64,000 nt of DNA, from contig CAWIQY010000015.1 of the NCBI GenBank assembly GCA_963838375.1, positions 558,001 to 622,000 on the forward strand. Direction: 5' to 3'. Below are positions 43,528 to 51,734 of this stretch, one piece after another. Source of the DNA: DVED01 sp963838375 (GTDB taxonomy: Bacteria > Cyanobacteriota > Cyanobacteriia > Cyanobacteriales > Geitlerinemataceae). The translations under genes were made by a program, and so were the position numbers. Numbering within the stretch: position 1 is the stretch's first letter; every line of letters begins with the position of its first letter. Under the pieces are notes generated by a model. That model had not been told where the DNA came from. It did no database searches and saw only the letters and a list, made by a program, of their open reading frames with translations.

Positions 43528-44396
43528 CGGTCAGTTTCCTCATCTTCTACATCTAAATTTGATAGGTCAAAAAGGTTGCCCTGGATTGCCACCGAACCAT
43601 CTGTATCAAAGAAAGGTAATGGGTTAGATCTAGGATTAAACAAATGATTTAAAATTGATTTACCAACATCACTATTAATATTATAAAGCTTTATTTTCTT
43701 TAAATCTTTTTGCTTAGCCCAATTCGTGGCATAAATAAAAGTCCATTTTAATGAAGATTTTTCCGGCTGTCGGACAAAAATATACTCTTTTCCATGCCCA
43801 GTAATAATTTCTTCAAGCGTGTAAGGTTCCCAGTTGGCTTTCGGATTAGATTCCCAGCGCTTCACATAAGTAGTAGCGACGTTCATGAAAAGATCCACTT
43901 TTCTCATTTGTGGAAGTTGAAAAATATGCTTAATTTCTTCGATTGGAAAGTCTTGCTTACCATTTGGATCTGAATATACTAAGCCTGAAAACTGAGAGTT
44001 ATACAGAGTTTGTGATATGCTCAGCAGGGAATTTTTGTTGTCGCCCAGCCAATAATGAGGCTGACATTTCAACTGCAACTCTGCGATCGTCTTCTTGAGA
44101 ATTTCCAAAGACTCTTCGCTGACATCACAAAAGTGACATATGGGTTCAATTCCTTCCTGATTTAGTTCTTGTAGAGCGATAATAGGTGAACCCAGCACTT
44201 CATCACCAAACGTTCTATACTCAGGTTGAGATCCCGCTCCACAATTCAAATCAATATAAATATACGGCTGCCTTATTTTCTGGAGAATTAATTTACATAC
44301 GCGAGAGTGATAACCCATAAGATATCGAAAGCCTTTGAGCTTATACGGGGTAGAAGCAGAGTATTGTTGCCCGGTACTCGTAGTATATTTCGACAT
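43524..44396 (-). CDS. tcmP: Three-Cys-motif partner protein
   Basis: A 290-aa protein of the TcmP family, named because it occurs next to proteins with a three-Cys (CxxxCxxC) motif. It has a Rossmann/methyltransferase-like layout: PYIYIDLNCGAGSQPEY near residue 45, ICHFCDVSEESLEIL as the second strand region, and GLVYSDPNGKQDFP near residue 137 where methyltransferases have a catalytic DPPY-like site. C-terminal half: LFMNVATTYVKRW, LKWTFIYATNW. A nucleic-acid or protein methyltransferase role is inferred, not shown. First gene of the two-gene cassette; the promoter should be in the 100-bp gap to the WD40 gene. AT-rich. Confidence 0.88.
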   Translation of the reverse strand: MSKYTTSTGQQYSASTPYKLKGFRYLMGYHSRVCKLILQKIRQPYIYIDLNCGAGSQPEYRTFGDEVLGSPIIALQELNQEGIEPICHFCDVSEESLEILKKTIAELQLKCQPHYWLGDNKNSLLSISQTLYNSQFSGLVYSDPNGKQDFPIEEIKHIFQLPQMRKVDLFMNVATTYVKRWESNPKANWEPYTLEEIITGHGKEYIFVRQPEKSSLKWTFIYATNWAKQKDLKKIKLYNINSDVGKSILNHLFNPRSNPLPFFDTDGSVAIQGNLFDLSNLDVEDEETDR

Positions 44397-44496
44397 AGGT
44401 TTTACCTATTTTATTTGGGTTTCAGGGTTTTGTCAGCCCCAGCGAGATGTTTTAACCTTAATGACTATTGCTATAAGTATATAGATAGACTATCCT

Positions 44497-45675
44497 TCAA
44501 TCCAGTTGCCAAATCTCGATCGCTCCATCAGATCGACCACTGGCTAAGGTTCGACCGTCCGGACTGATTGCTAAAGAGAGAATTGCCCCCGTTTCCGCCT
44601 CCAGAGTATTGAGTTCTTGACCGCTGTCGGGATGCCAAAGCTTTACCGTACCGTCCGCACTGGCACTGGCTAAAATTTGTCCGTCAGGATGAAAAACTAG
44701 TGCCGAGATCACTCCCAGATGACCGTCGAGTCGGTGAGATCGCTTTCCAGTATTGAGATCCCAAATTTGAACCGCGCGATCGCGACTGCCCGATGCCAGG
44801 ATCTGGCTGTTGGGACTAAACGCGATCGCCGTTACCGGGTCTGCGGCTTCTGTTAAAGTATGCGTCAAGTCTTGAAGCGGTTTTCCGGTGGTGTTGAGTT
44901 GCCAAATCTTAATCGTACCGTCGGCGCTACCGCTGGCGAAGGTTTGACCATCGGGGCTAAAGGCGATCGCGTCTACCCGCCCCAAATGACCGCTGTAACT
45001 GCCCAAAAATTGCGGCGTCAGCAACTTTCGCTTACCCATTTTCAGCTTCCACAACTTCACTGTTTGGTCGAACCAGCCACTGGCAATGGTTTGACCATCG
45101 GGACTGATGGCGATCGATCGGACCGATCCTTCCGCATGGGTGCTGTCTTCCCCCAGAACCGAGATCGACTCCCGCTTTGCCAAATCCCAAATTTTAATGG
45201 TTTTATCCCAACTGCCACTGACGAAAATATTACCTTTGGGGCTGATGGCGATGGCGCAGACTGGACTGGTATGTTCGGCGAGGACAGCTAGAGAGGGGAA
45301 AGACTCTGGATTGGTGGCTGTGGGAGCCGACAAGTCCCACAATTGGATGGTTTTGTCAAAACTGGCAGCGATCAAAGTTTGACCGTCTGGGGAGATGGCT
45401 AAGTCGCTCACCCAGTCTGAATGTCCGGTCAAGGTGGCAACACGCTGCCAATTTTGGATCGGAGGCGGTGCAAAAAAGGTCGGCAAACGCAGTGAAGGCG
45501 CTTTGGAACTCGCTACGCTTGGCGGGGGTGGCTCGTCTTCGGAGGTCGTGCTTTTCCCCTCCACCTCTTCGTGAAGATTCACGCTAAACGAAACGGTGGA
45601 GGGTGCGGTGGCGGGGGCTGGGGCGGGTAGACTCTCCGTTGTGGATTCTTTCAGCGGAGGTAGGGTTGGGGTCAT
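44497..45675 (-). CDS. WD40 repeat protein with disordered N-terminus
   Basis: A 392-aa protein. The first 75 residues are Pro/Ser/Thr-rich and likely disordered. The rest is a seven-bladed WD40 propeller; each unit ends in a form such as IWDL or LWHP with the SPDGQ turn (AISPDGQTLIAASFDKTIQLWDL, AFSPDGQTFASGSADGTIKIWQL). It starts with ATG 45675, which shares its A with the stop of the upstream gene (TGATG), so the two are translationally coupled. There is no signal peptide or kinase domain. A scaffold role is likely. Confidence 0.88.
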   Translation of the reverse strand: MTPTLPPLKESTTESLPAPAPATAPSTVSFSVNLHEEVEGKSTTSEDEPPPPSVASSKAPSLRLPTFFAPPPIQNWQRVATLTGHSDWVSDLAISPDGQTLIAASFDKTIQLWDLSAPTATNPESFPSLAVLAEHTSPVCAIAISPKGNIFVSGSWDKTIKIWDLAKRESISVLGEDSTHAEGSVRSIAISPDGQTIASGWFDQTVKLWKLKMGKRKLLTPQFLGSYSGHLGRVDAIAFSPDGQTFASGSADGTIKIWQLNTTGKPLQDLTHTLTEAADPVTAIAFSPNSQILASGSRDRAVQIWDLNTGKRSHRLDGHLGVISALVFHPDGQILASASADGTVKLWHPDSGQELNTLEAETGAILSLAISPDGRTLASGRSDGAIEIWQLD

Positions 45676-46313
45676 CAAGGCAGACAGCCGATCGGGGACG
45701 GGTAATGGGCCGCATCCTCTGCTCCCTTGTCATCCGGGGGCGCAAATGGCGCAGTATCCGATGGCGGTACATCTTCGGCGGCTTCAATGCGGTGTTGGAT
45801 TCCCGAAATCCGGTTGTTGAGATGAGCGATCGCTTGTTCTAAGGAATTGACACGATCGGGTAGAGGAGACTGATTCAGATAATCGATGACGCTGACTAAC
45901 GAATCTCGCAAACTGGCGTATTGCTCTTGAAGTTGAACGATTTCCTGGTAAATGAGCTGTAAATCTTCCAATTGCGAGAGGCGATCTTGAGAAGGGGTCG
46001 CCAGTGGCGGACTCGCTAATGTGAATCGGTTGTTTGTCTTGGAGACGACTTGCATAGGTGAACTTTGAATTTGCTGGTTCAGAGTTTGGATATCTTGGGA
46101 CAGTTGCTCGTGGACTCGGGCGATCGCTCCCAAGGTCTGTCGGCGAATCCATTGGGCTTGACGACGACGACCGAGCCAGCTTAAAAAGAAAGCGAACAAC
46201 AACGGCACTCCAGCATAAAGCATTTGACCGGAAAGTATACCCAATATTAAACCCACTGCCGAAGCAACCCAGCAGATGTATTCGAGCAATTCTAGCCGAT
46301 GGGGAGCGTTCAA
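45675..46313 (-). CDS. Membrane-anchored coiled-coil protein, WD40 gene partner
   Basis: A 212-aa protein with a pair of N-terminal hydrophobic helices (YICWVASAVGLILGILSG, MLYAGVPLLFAFFLSWL), then a long coiled coil (about residues 60-180: AIARVHEQLSQDIQTLNQQI, DRVNSLEQAIAHLNNRISGIQHRIEA) and an acidic Pro-rich tail. The only start in the frame appears to be TTG at 46313, as a TGA lies 30 bp upstream. I recognise the LELLEYICWVASAVG style from cyanobacterial proteins of unknown role. The WD40 gene follows with a 1-bp overlap, so the two products may bind. Confidence 0.7.
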   Translation of the reverse strand: MNAPHRLELLEYICWVASAVGLILGILSGQMLYAGVPLLFAFFLSWLGRRRQAQWIRRQTLGAIARVHEQLSQDIQTLNQQIQSSPMQVVSKTNNRFTLASPPLATPSQDRLSQLEDLQLIYQEIVQLQEQYASLRDSLVSVIDYLNQSPLPDRVNSLEQAIAHLNNRISGIQHRIEAAEDVPPSDTAPFAPPDDKGAEDAAHYPSPIGCLP

Positions 46314-46639
46314 CTGGGTTGTCCTCGGTTGGGAATAGGGTCAATTTCGGTCTTAAGGGAAACTGAGACGCGATATAGGGATTCAAGATTCAGCTTGGCT
46401 TTGAGCCGATCGTGCAGTACTGTTCGATCGGACAGCTATTGGCTGAATCCTAATTTAGCTAATTCGCCGGAATCCCCACGCCAGACTTGTACTCAAGTTG
46501 GTGTTGGGATGGATAGGCGGGTCAACGTCGGTACGGAGTTGACCCATTGAACTGACTTTTAATCAGTAGAGAATCATTCTGAAAAACTTTCAAGATCTAC
46601 TATAATACTATCAGCTTGCACTCGCAGGAAGCCGGAAGC
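46314..46639. other. Intergenic region upstream of tnpB
   Basis: It holds the promoters of the divergent membrane protein and tnpB genes. A perfect TATAAT lies at 46601-46606, about 33 bp before the GTG start of tnpB. The left border of the TnpB element should be in 46550-46620 but is not visible. Confidence 0.5.
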
Positions 46640-47878
46640 GTGAGAACAGCGTATCAATACCGATTACGTCCCACAAAAAAGCAAGTTGTAGAACTTGACA
46701 GATGGCTGTCTATGCTGGGTTCGCAGTACAACTATTTATTGGCGGATAGGTTGAATTGGTACGAACAAAACCGCTCTCCTATCAACGCCTGTCCCCTGGT
46801 GTGCCACCTGCCGGAGTTAAGGGATCATCCAGATTATTACAGTCAGAAAAAGACGCTGCCTCAACTCAAAAAATCTCATCCTTGGTACGGTGAAATTTAT
46901 TCTCAGGTCTTGCAGGATGTGGTCAAGCGAGTTCAAGTAACGTTTGACCGTTTTCTCAAAGGTGATAGTAACGGCAAGCGTAGCGGTAGACCGAGATTTA
47001 AGGCTCGTGACCGCTATCGGACTTTCACTTATCCCCAGATGAAAGAGGGTTGCCTACAGGGCAAATTAATCAATCTGCCGATGCTGGGCAAAGTCAAAGT
47101 GGTTTTGCACCGTTCTATTCCGGATGGATTTAAAATCAAAACGGCTTCTGTTACTAAAAAAGCGGATGGTTATTACTTAACTCTCAGCTTGAAAAATGCT
47201 ACAGTTCCAACAATCAAGCCAGACTTTAATCCAGATTCCCTAACGGGAATTGACGTAGGCTTAAAGGAATTTTTGACCACCTCTGAAGGTGAAACCGTTG
47301 CTATTCCTCAACATTATCGTCAAGCTCAAAAGCGACTACGAGTTATCCAGAAGCGCGTATCGCGTCGCCAAAAAGGTAGCAATCGCAGAAAGAAAACGGT
47401 AAAACAATTGGGGAAACAATATAAGAAAGTTGCAGATAAGTGCAAAGACTTCCATTTCAAAACGGCTAACAACTTATTAAAGAAGTATGATGTTGTTGCG
47501 GTCGAAGATTTGAATATAAAAGGACTCGCACGCACCCGATTGGCAAAGTCTGTACTGGATGCTGGATGGTCAAACTTTCTGTCGATACTGACAAACAAAG
47601 CCGAAAATGCGGGTTTGTTGGTGATCCCGGTGAAAGCGTCCGGCACAAGTCAAGATTGTTCAAATTGTGGGGTGAAAGTCCCTAAGAAGTTGCATGAAAG
47701 ATGGCATAACTGTACTCATTGTGGATGCAGTCTAGACCGTGACCAGAATGCAGCGCTCAATATAAAAAATAGAGCGGTAGGGCATTCCGTTCTTAAAGCC
47801 AAGAGCCTCCTAAGCGATAGCCGGATTGTCTTGGAAGCCTACACTGTACTTGCAGAGTCAGTGTAGGAGTATGTCACG
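46590..47878 (+). mobile_element. Stand-alone TnpB insertion element (IS1341-like)
   Basis: A single-gene element lacking tnpA. The right end is a perfect 9-bp hairpin CCTACACTG (47838-47846)/CAGTGTAGG (47859-47867) followed by AGTATGTCAC (47868-47877). The tnpB stop codon lies inside the hairpin. Two relics (23.85 and 38.65 kb) share this right end. Confidence 0.8.
46640..47866 (+). CDS. tnpB: RNA-guided endonuclease TnpB
   Basis: The 408-aa product, read from GTG 46640 (preceded by GGAAGC), begins with the family's RTAYQYRLRPTKKQ. The N-terminal helix-turn-helix region is followed by the wedge and the RuvC fold: Asp in LTGIDVGLKEFL, Glu in VVAVEDLNIKGLART, and the last Asp in DRDQNAALNI. 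The zinc finger reads CSNCG ... CTHCGC. All catalytic residues are present and the frame is intact, so the nuclease may be active. TnpB cleaves double-stranded DNA guided by a right-end omega (re)RNA. A longer start at TTG 46616 is less likely. Confidence 0.93.
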   Translation: MRTAYQYRLRPTKKQVVELDRWLSMLGSQYNYLLADRLNWYEQNRSPINACPLVCHLPELRDHPDYYSQKKTLPQLKKSHPWYGEIYSQVLQDVVKRVQVTFDRFLKGDSNGKRSGRPRFKARDRYRTFTYPQMKEGCLQGKLINLPMLGKVKVVLHRSIPDGFKIKTASVTKKADGYYLTLSLKNATVPTIKPDFNPDSLTGIDVGLKEFLTTSEGETVAIPQHYRQAQKRLRVIQKRVSRRQKGSNRRKKTVKQLGKQYKKVADKCKDFHFKTANNLLKKYDVVAVEDLNIKGLARTRLAKSVLDAGWSNFLSILTNKAENAGLLVIPVKASGTSQDCSNCGVKVPKKLHERWHNCTHCGCSLDRDQNAALNIKNRAVGHSVLKAKSLLSDSRIVLEAYTVLAESV

Positions 47879-47900
47879 GTAGCAGATTGCCGGGTCGATC
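47720..47900 (+). ncRNA. Likely TnpB right-end guide RNA (reRNA/omega RNA)
   Basis: In characterised TnpB elements the guide scaffold overlaps the 3' end of tnpB and ends at the right border, and the guide is read from the flanking DNA. Here that places the scaffold across the end of the gene and the 47838-47867 hairpin, with a guide starting after TATGTCAC at 47878. Placement is inferred from the family; no transcript boundary is visible. Confidence 0.4.
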
Positions 47901-48090
47901 GATGTCTCGATTATCCCAGGAATGAGTTGCTGCTCTCGAACCGGGCGGTTGCACTAGTGAAAACGATCAAAACTTCCGCGAAAACTCCGACGTGCTAACC
48001 CGAAGTAACTCCTTACAGTAAAGTGGTTAGTGGGTCATCTGCGATCGAAAGTATGCTGAGAACCCCAACCCATCATCGATCGAAGCTTTT

Positions 48091-49647
48091 ATGACAATTA
48101 AGCAATCCATCTTGAGCGTGCTGACAATTTTGACAGCCGCATTCGTCAGTTTATCGCTGTGGGATAGCGTTTCCAAACCGCAAATCCAGAGCCAGCTAGA
48201 ACTATATCAAACAAATTTGGTGTTGCAAGCGACGCAATGGCAACCTGTTGACGGCGATTCCAGTTTGGCTGCCGTACGAGATAATTTATTTGGAGAACCC
48301 GTCATTGAAGAAGCGCTCAAACAGTATCGGAAAACTCGGGAGTCTGTTACCACGGGGTTAAACCGGGTTGAAGCACAACTGGCAGGGCCGATCGATCTTC
48401 AAGATACTGTGGTTCAAGACCCCAATTTGCCTTTGGAACGCGATCGCCTGACATCGTTACGAGATACTCTAGATTTGCGGTTGGGAATCTTGCAGGTACA
48501 CCAAGACGACACCCAAGCCGCTATCGGCACCTGGGAGGCATTGCGAGATCGACAGACCCCCGAAACCCGATCGAATTCAACGGCAAGTCTGGCAGAAACG
48601 GCGATCGACCTTTGGGACGATGATACCGTTCGTTCGCCCTCGCAAACCCAACGTCAAATTCGATCGGGTTTGGAAGGCTGGTTTCGCGACGAAGCACTGG
48701 AACGACTGTATGAAGTTGAAGGGCAAACCGATGTACTGGCGCAATTGCAAGTCGATCGTCAACAACGCGCCGAACGTACAGCATTTAAATTAATCCTCCT
48801 CAATGGCGTCACCATTCTATTTTTTGCCATCGGCATCGGACTGTTGCTGTTCTTGGGATGGCAACGAATTGTAAAAGGTAAAGAGGCGATCCTCGCCCTC
48901 AATAGGGCTCCTGCTTGGCCCGTTTCCTGGAATTGGGAAGTGGTTTGCCAAGTGCTTATTTTGGGCTTTTTTCTCACCTTTTATCTCGGACAAACGGTGG
49001 CAGCCGGGTTTGTTGTACCCCTGGCGATTAAAATCTTCCACATCGATGCTCTTTTGGCAGGGAGTCAGCGACAAGCGTTCTTGATTCTCGGCAGTTACGT
49101 GTTGGCTGCGGCTGCGGGTTTGGGGGTGATGTTTTTGTCGTTGGAGTCGTTTCGTCCGTTGGACGATCGTTGGTTTGGCTTCGAGTTGCGTTGGCGGGAT
49201 GTGTTATGGGGATTGGGGGGATATTGGGTCGCGATTCCCTTGGTGGTGGGGGTTTCTCTGCTGAATCAACAGTTGTGGCAAGGACAGGGGGGAAGCAATC
49301 CGATTTTGGAAATTGCCTTGCAGGAGCAAGATTGGATTGCGATCGCTTGCTTTTTTCTCACGGCGTCGATCGCTGCACCCATCTTTGAAGAGTTGATTTT
49401 CCGAGGCTTCTTGCTGCCGGCACTGACGGCATACGTACCTGTTTGGGGGGCGATCGCCTTAACGAGTTTAGTGTTTGCTGTGGCGCACCTGAGCTTGTCT
49501 GAAGTGTTACCTCTGGCGACTCTGGGGATGGTGTTGGGTGTGGTCTACGTACGATCGGGTAATCTCTTTGCCTCGATGCTACTCCATAGCGTTTGGAACG
49601 CCGGGACGCTGTTGAGTTTGTTTGTGTTGGGAAGCGGTGCCGCGTAA
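48091..49647 (+). CDS. CPBP-family intramembrane glutamic protease
   Basis: A 518-aa protein. A first membrane helix (SILSVLTILTAAFVSLSLW) is followed by a 200-residue extracytoplasmic part that is Gln/Leu-rich and likely helical, then at least seven further membrane helices from residue 230. The CPBP (Abi/CAAX-protease-like) motifs are EELIFRGFLLPAL near residue 430, with the catalytic Glu pair, FAVAHLS and LLHSVWNAG with the histidines. The long N-terminal domain is a cyanobacterial variant. The substrate is unknown; CAAX processing is not expected here. Confidence 0.87.
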   Translation: MTIKQSILSVLTILTAAFVSLSLWDSVSKPQIQSQLELYQTNLVLQATQWQPVDGDSSLAAVRDNLFGEPVIEEALKQYRKTRESVTTGLNRVEAQLAGPIDLQDTVVQDPNLPLERDRLTSLRDTLDLRLGILQVHQDDTQAAIGTWEALRDRQTPETRSNSTASLAETAIDLWDDDTVRSPSQTQRQIRSGLEGWFRDEALERLYEVEGQTDVLAQLQVDRQQRAERTAFKLILLNGVTILFFAIGIGLLLFLGWQRIVKGKEAILALNRAPAWPVSWNWEVVCQVLILGFFLTFYLGQTVAAGFVVPLAIKIFHIDALLAGSQRQAFLILGSYVLAAAAGLGVMFLSLESFRPLDDRWFGFELRWRDVLWGLGGYWVAIPLVVGVSLLNQQLWQGQGGSNPILEIALQEQDWIAIACFFLTASIAAPIFEELIFRGFLLPALTAYVPVWGAIALTSLVFAVAHLSLSEVLPLATLGMVLGVVYVRSGNLFASMLLHSVWNAGTLLSLFVLGSGAA

Positions 49648-49842
49648 AGGTCTTTGCGTTACATTTTTTAACGAAGCCTCAACCCCAGTATCCACAACAC
49701 ATACGAGCGATTCAAAAAGTTTTTTTTGAAAAAACCGAAAAAAACTTTCGTTTCCACCGAAGTAAAGATATAGGAAGCAACTCGATAGGATATCAGTTTT
49801 TGGTTTGAGTCTGCCCAGACCTCCTGAAGCGGTATCCGTCAT

Positions 49843-49910
49843 AAGCACAGGTATTAGAGAGTTTATTCTCAGTTGGGCCGTCCTAACTTTTCTCTCTCAT
49901 ACCTGTGCTT
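49843..49910. repeat. Long-armed hairpin between CPBP and PAP genes
   Basis: AAGCACAGGTAT (49843-49854) and ATACCTGTGCTT (49899-49910) pair perfectly. The next six bases inside (AGAGAG/CTCTCT) also pair after one mismatch, leaving a 30-nt loop. It could be a terminator for the CPBP gene, a small palindromic repeat element or a structured RNA. The rest of the 335-bp gap (49648-49982) shows only a poly-A/poly-T-rich tract. Confidence 0.7.
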
Positions 49911-49982
49911 TCTCTATGCGGCTGTTCGGGAGAGAGTCGATCGTGCTATAACCCCTTTGGTAAGGTTTGCACTCGAGGTTGT

Positions 49983-50624
49983 ATGTCTACGGCTTTCTCT
50001 TGTACTGAAGTTCTGGAACGAACGACACGATCGATCTTGACTGGCGCTGCCGAAAAAAACACGCCTGCCGAGTTGGTTGCCGCATTACTGGAACTGGAAA
50101 AACACGGCAAGTCTCAAAAACAGACCGATTCGATCGAGCGACTCATCGGTACGTGGCGGTTGGTGTTTGTTACGGGGACGAAAAAAAGCCGTCAACGCGC
50201 GGGAATTGTTTTAGGTGCGGGGCGATATTTGCCCAATTGGATAACGATTTCTTTGTGTTATACCCCTGTTTCTTCACAGGACGATCGACAGGCAACTGTT
50301 GATTTTGAGGTGGGTTGGGTGCAAAATCGGGTTGCCTTGGGGACTGTCCAACTTTCCCTCACCGGACCTTTAAAATTTTTCAGGAAGAATAACCTACTCG
50401 CCTTCGATTTTACGCGGATACAGGCGAGCGTATTCGACGTCAAACTCTACGATGGCTACGTGCGTGGCGGACTGGCTAGGGAAGGAGAATTCGACGAGGA
50501 ACGCATTGGCAAACAGGCATTTTTTAACTATTTTTGGATTGAAGAAAAGGCGATCGCAGCTCGGGGAAAAGGCGGTGGATTGGCGCTATGGGTTCGCGTA
50601 CCGGAGAAAACATCGAGCGATTAG
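49983..50624 (+). CDS. PAP/fibrillin family protein
   Basis: A 213-aa soluble protein with lipocalin-like PAP/fibrillin features: IERLIGTWRLVFVTGTKKSRQRAG near residue 48, a beta-rich middle, and C-terminal YVRGGLAREGEFDEER and YFWIEEKAIAARGKGGGLALWVR. Fibrillins attach to thylakoids or lipid globules and help in photoprotection and lipid handling. The ATG at 49983 was chosen because residues upstream (open to 49905) are Cys-rich and do not look coding. It ends 90 bp before the PLP enzyme gene. Confidence 0.75.
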   Translation: MSTAFSCTEVLERTTRSILTGAAEKNTPAELVAALLELEKHGKSQKQTDSIERLIGTWRLVFVTGTKKSRQRAGIVLGAGRYLPNWITISLCYTPVSSQDDRQATVDFEVGWVQNRVALGTVQLSLTGPLKFFRKNNLLAFDFTRIQASVFDVKLYDGYVRGGLAREGEFDEERIGKQAFFNYFWIEEKAIAARGKGGGLALWVRVPEKTSSD

Positions 50625-50715
50625 CAATACGATCGGATTAAATTTAGTTAAAAAATAGACATGATTTCTAAACAAAAATGGTTAGCAAAATGATGCGATT
50701 TAGAGTTATAATTGA

Positions 50716-51702
50716 ATGGTTATGAAACACGATAAAACCCTTGCTGTTACTTATGACGATCTCGAAGCGGCTGCCGATCGACTCGCAGGAATCGCCCATC
50801 GTACCCCGGTTTTAACATCTCGGACGATCGATCGACGCACTCATTGCCAGGTCTATTTTAAATGCGAAAATTTCCAGCGTACCGGATCGTTTAAATTTCG
50901 AGGCGCTTACAATGCCTTGGCGCAACTGCCGCCTCAACAAAAAGAAAAGGGTGTGATTACCTATTCTTCGGGAAACCACGCACAAGCGATCGCTTTGTCC
51001 GGTCAATTGTTAGGAATTCCCACGACAATTGTCATGCCGTCAAACGCGCCAGATGTCAAAATTTCCGCCACCCGCAGTTACGAGGCTGAGGTCATTCTCT
51101 ACGATCCTCAACAAACTAAGCGGGAAGAATTGGGTCAAAAACTGGCACAAGAACGAGGTCTAATTCTCATTCCACCTTATAATCATCCCCACGTGGTTGC
51201 CGGACAAGGAACGGCAGTTAAAGAACTAATTGAAGAGGTGGGAGAACTGGATATTTTGTTAGTGTGTTGTGGTGGTGGGGGGCTACTTTCGGGAAGTGCG
51301 ATCGCAGCAAAAGCTTTGTCTCCCAATTGTCAAACAATCGGTGTCGAACCTGAAACTGCTGACGATGCAACTCGATCGTTTCACACTAAAATTTTACACT
51401 ACACAAATAATCCCGAAACGATCGCCGATGGTGCACGAACTCCCTGTTTGGGAACCATTACCTTTCCTCTGGTTCTACACTATGTTTCGGACATGGTGAC
51501 AGTATCCGAAGAGGCATTGCGGCGAACAATGGTATTTTTGTGGGAACGGCTAAAAATTGTCGTGGAACCCACGGGAGTCTTGGCGACAGCAGCCCTTTTA
51601 GAAGGGAAAGTCATCGCTAAAGATGCTCGGGTTGGTGTGATTATTAGTGGCGGAAATATTGCGCTTTCTCAACTCGATACTTTACTCCCTATTAACTATT
51701 AA
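50716..51702 (+). CDS. PLP-dependent threonine/serine dehydratase or serine racemase-like enzyme
   Basis: A 328-aa fold-type II PLP enzyme. The Schiff-base Lys is in RTGSFKFRGAYNAL near residue 57; the asparagine loop is SSGNHAQAIAL near residue 85; the phosphate-binding loop is CCGGGGLLSG near residue 187; the C-terminal ISGGNIAL contacts the pyridine ring. No ACT regulatory domain is fused, so it is not the biosynthetic IlvA but a short form (catabolic threonine dehydratase, serine racemase or hydroxyaspartate ammonia-lyase). Its last codons (INY) and stop are within a heptamer array. Confidence 0.85.
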   Translation: MVMKHDKTLAVTYDDLEAAADRLAGIAHRTPVLTSRTIDRRTHCQVYFKCENFQRTGSFKFRGAYNALAQLPPQQKEKGVITYSSGNHAQAIALSGQLLGIPTTIVMPSNAPDVKISATRSYEAEVILYDPQQTKREELGQKLAQERGLILIPPYNHPHVVAGQGTAVKELIEEVGELDILLVCCGGGGLLSGSAIAAKALSPNCQTIGVEPETADDATRSFHTKILHYTNNPETIADGARTPCLGTITFPLVLHYVSDMVTVSEEALRRTMVFLWERLKIVVEPTGVLATAALLEGKVIAKDARVGVIISGGNIALSQLDTLLPINY

Positions 51703-51725
51703 CTATTAACTATTAACTATTAACT
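51691..51725. repeat. Heptanucleotide tandem repeat (ATTAACT, five units)
   Basis: Five exact head-to-tail copies of ATTAACT from 51691 to 51725. The first unit and a half codes for the last residues and the TAA stop of the dehydratase. It is also only 10 bp from the stop of convergent sbcC. Confidence 0.92.
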
Positions 51726-51734
51726 AGTATAGTC

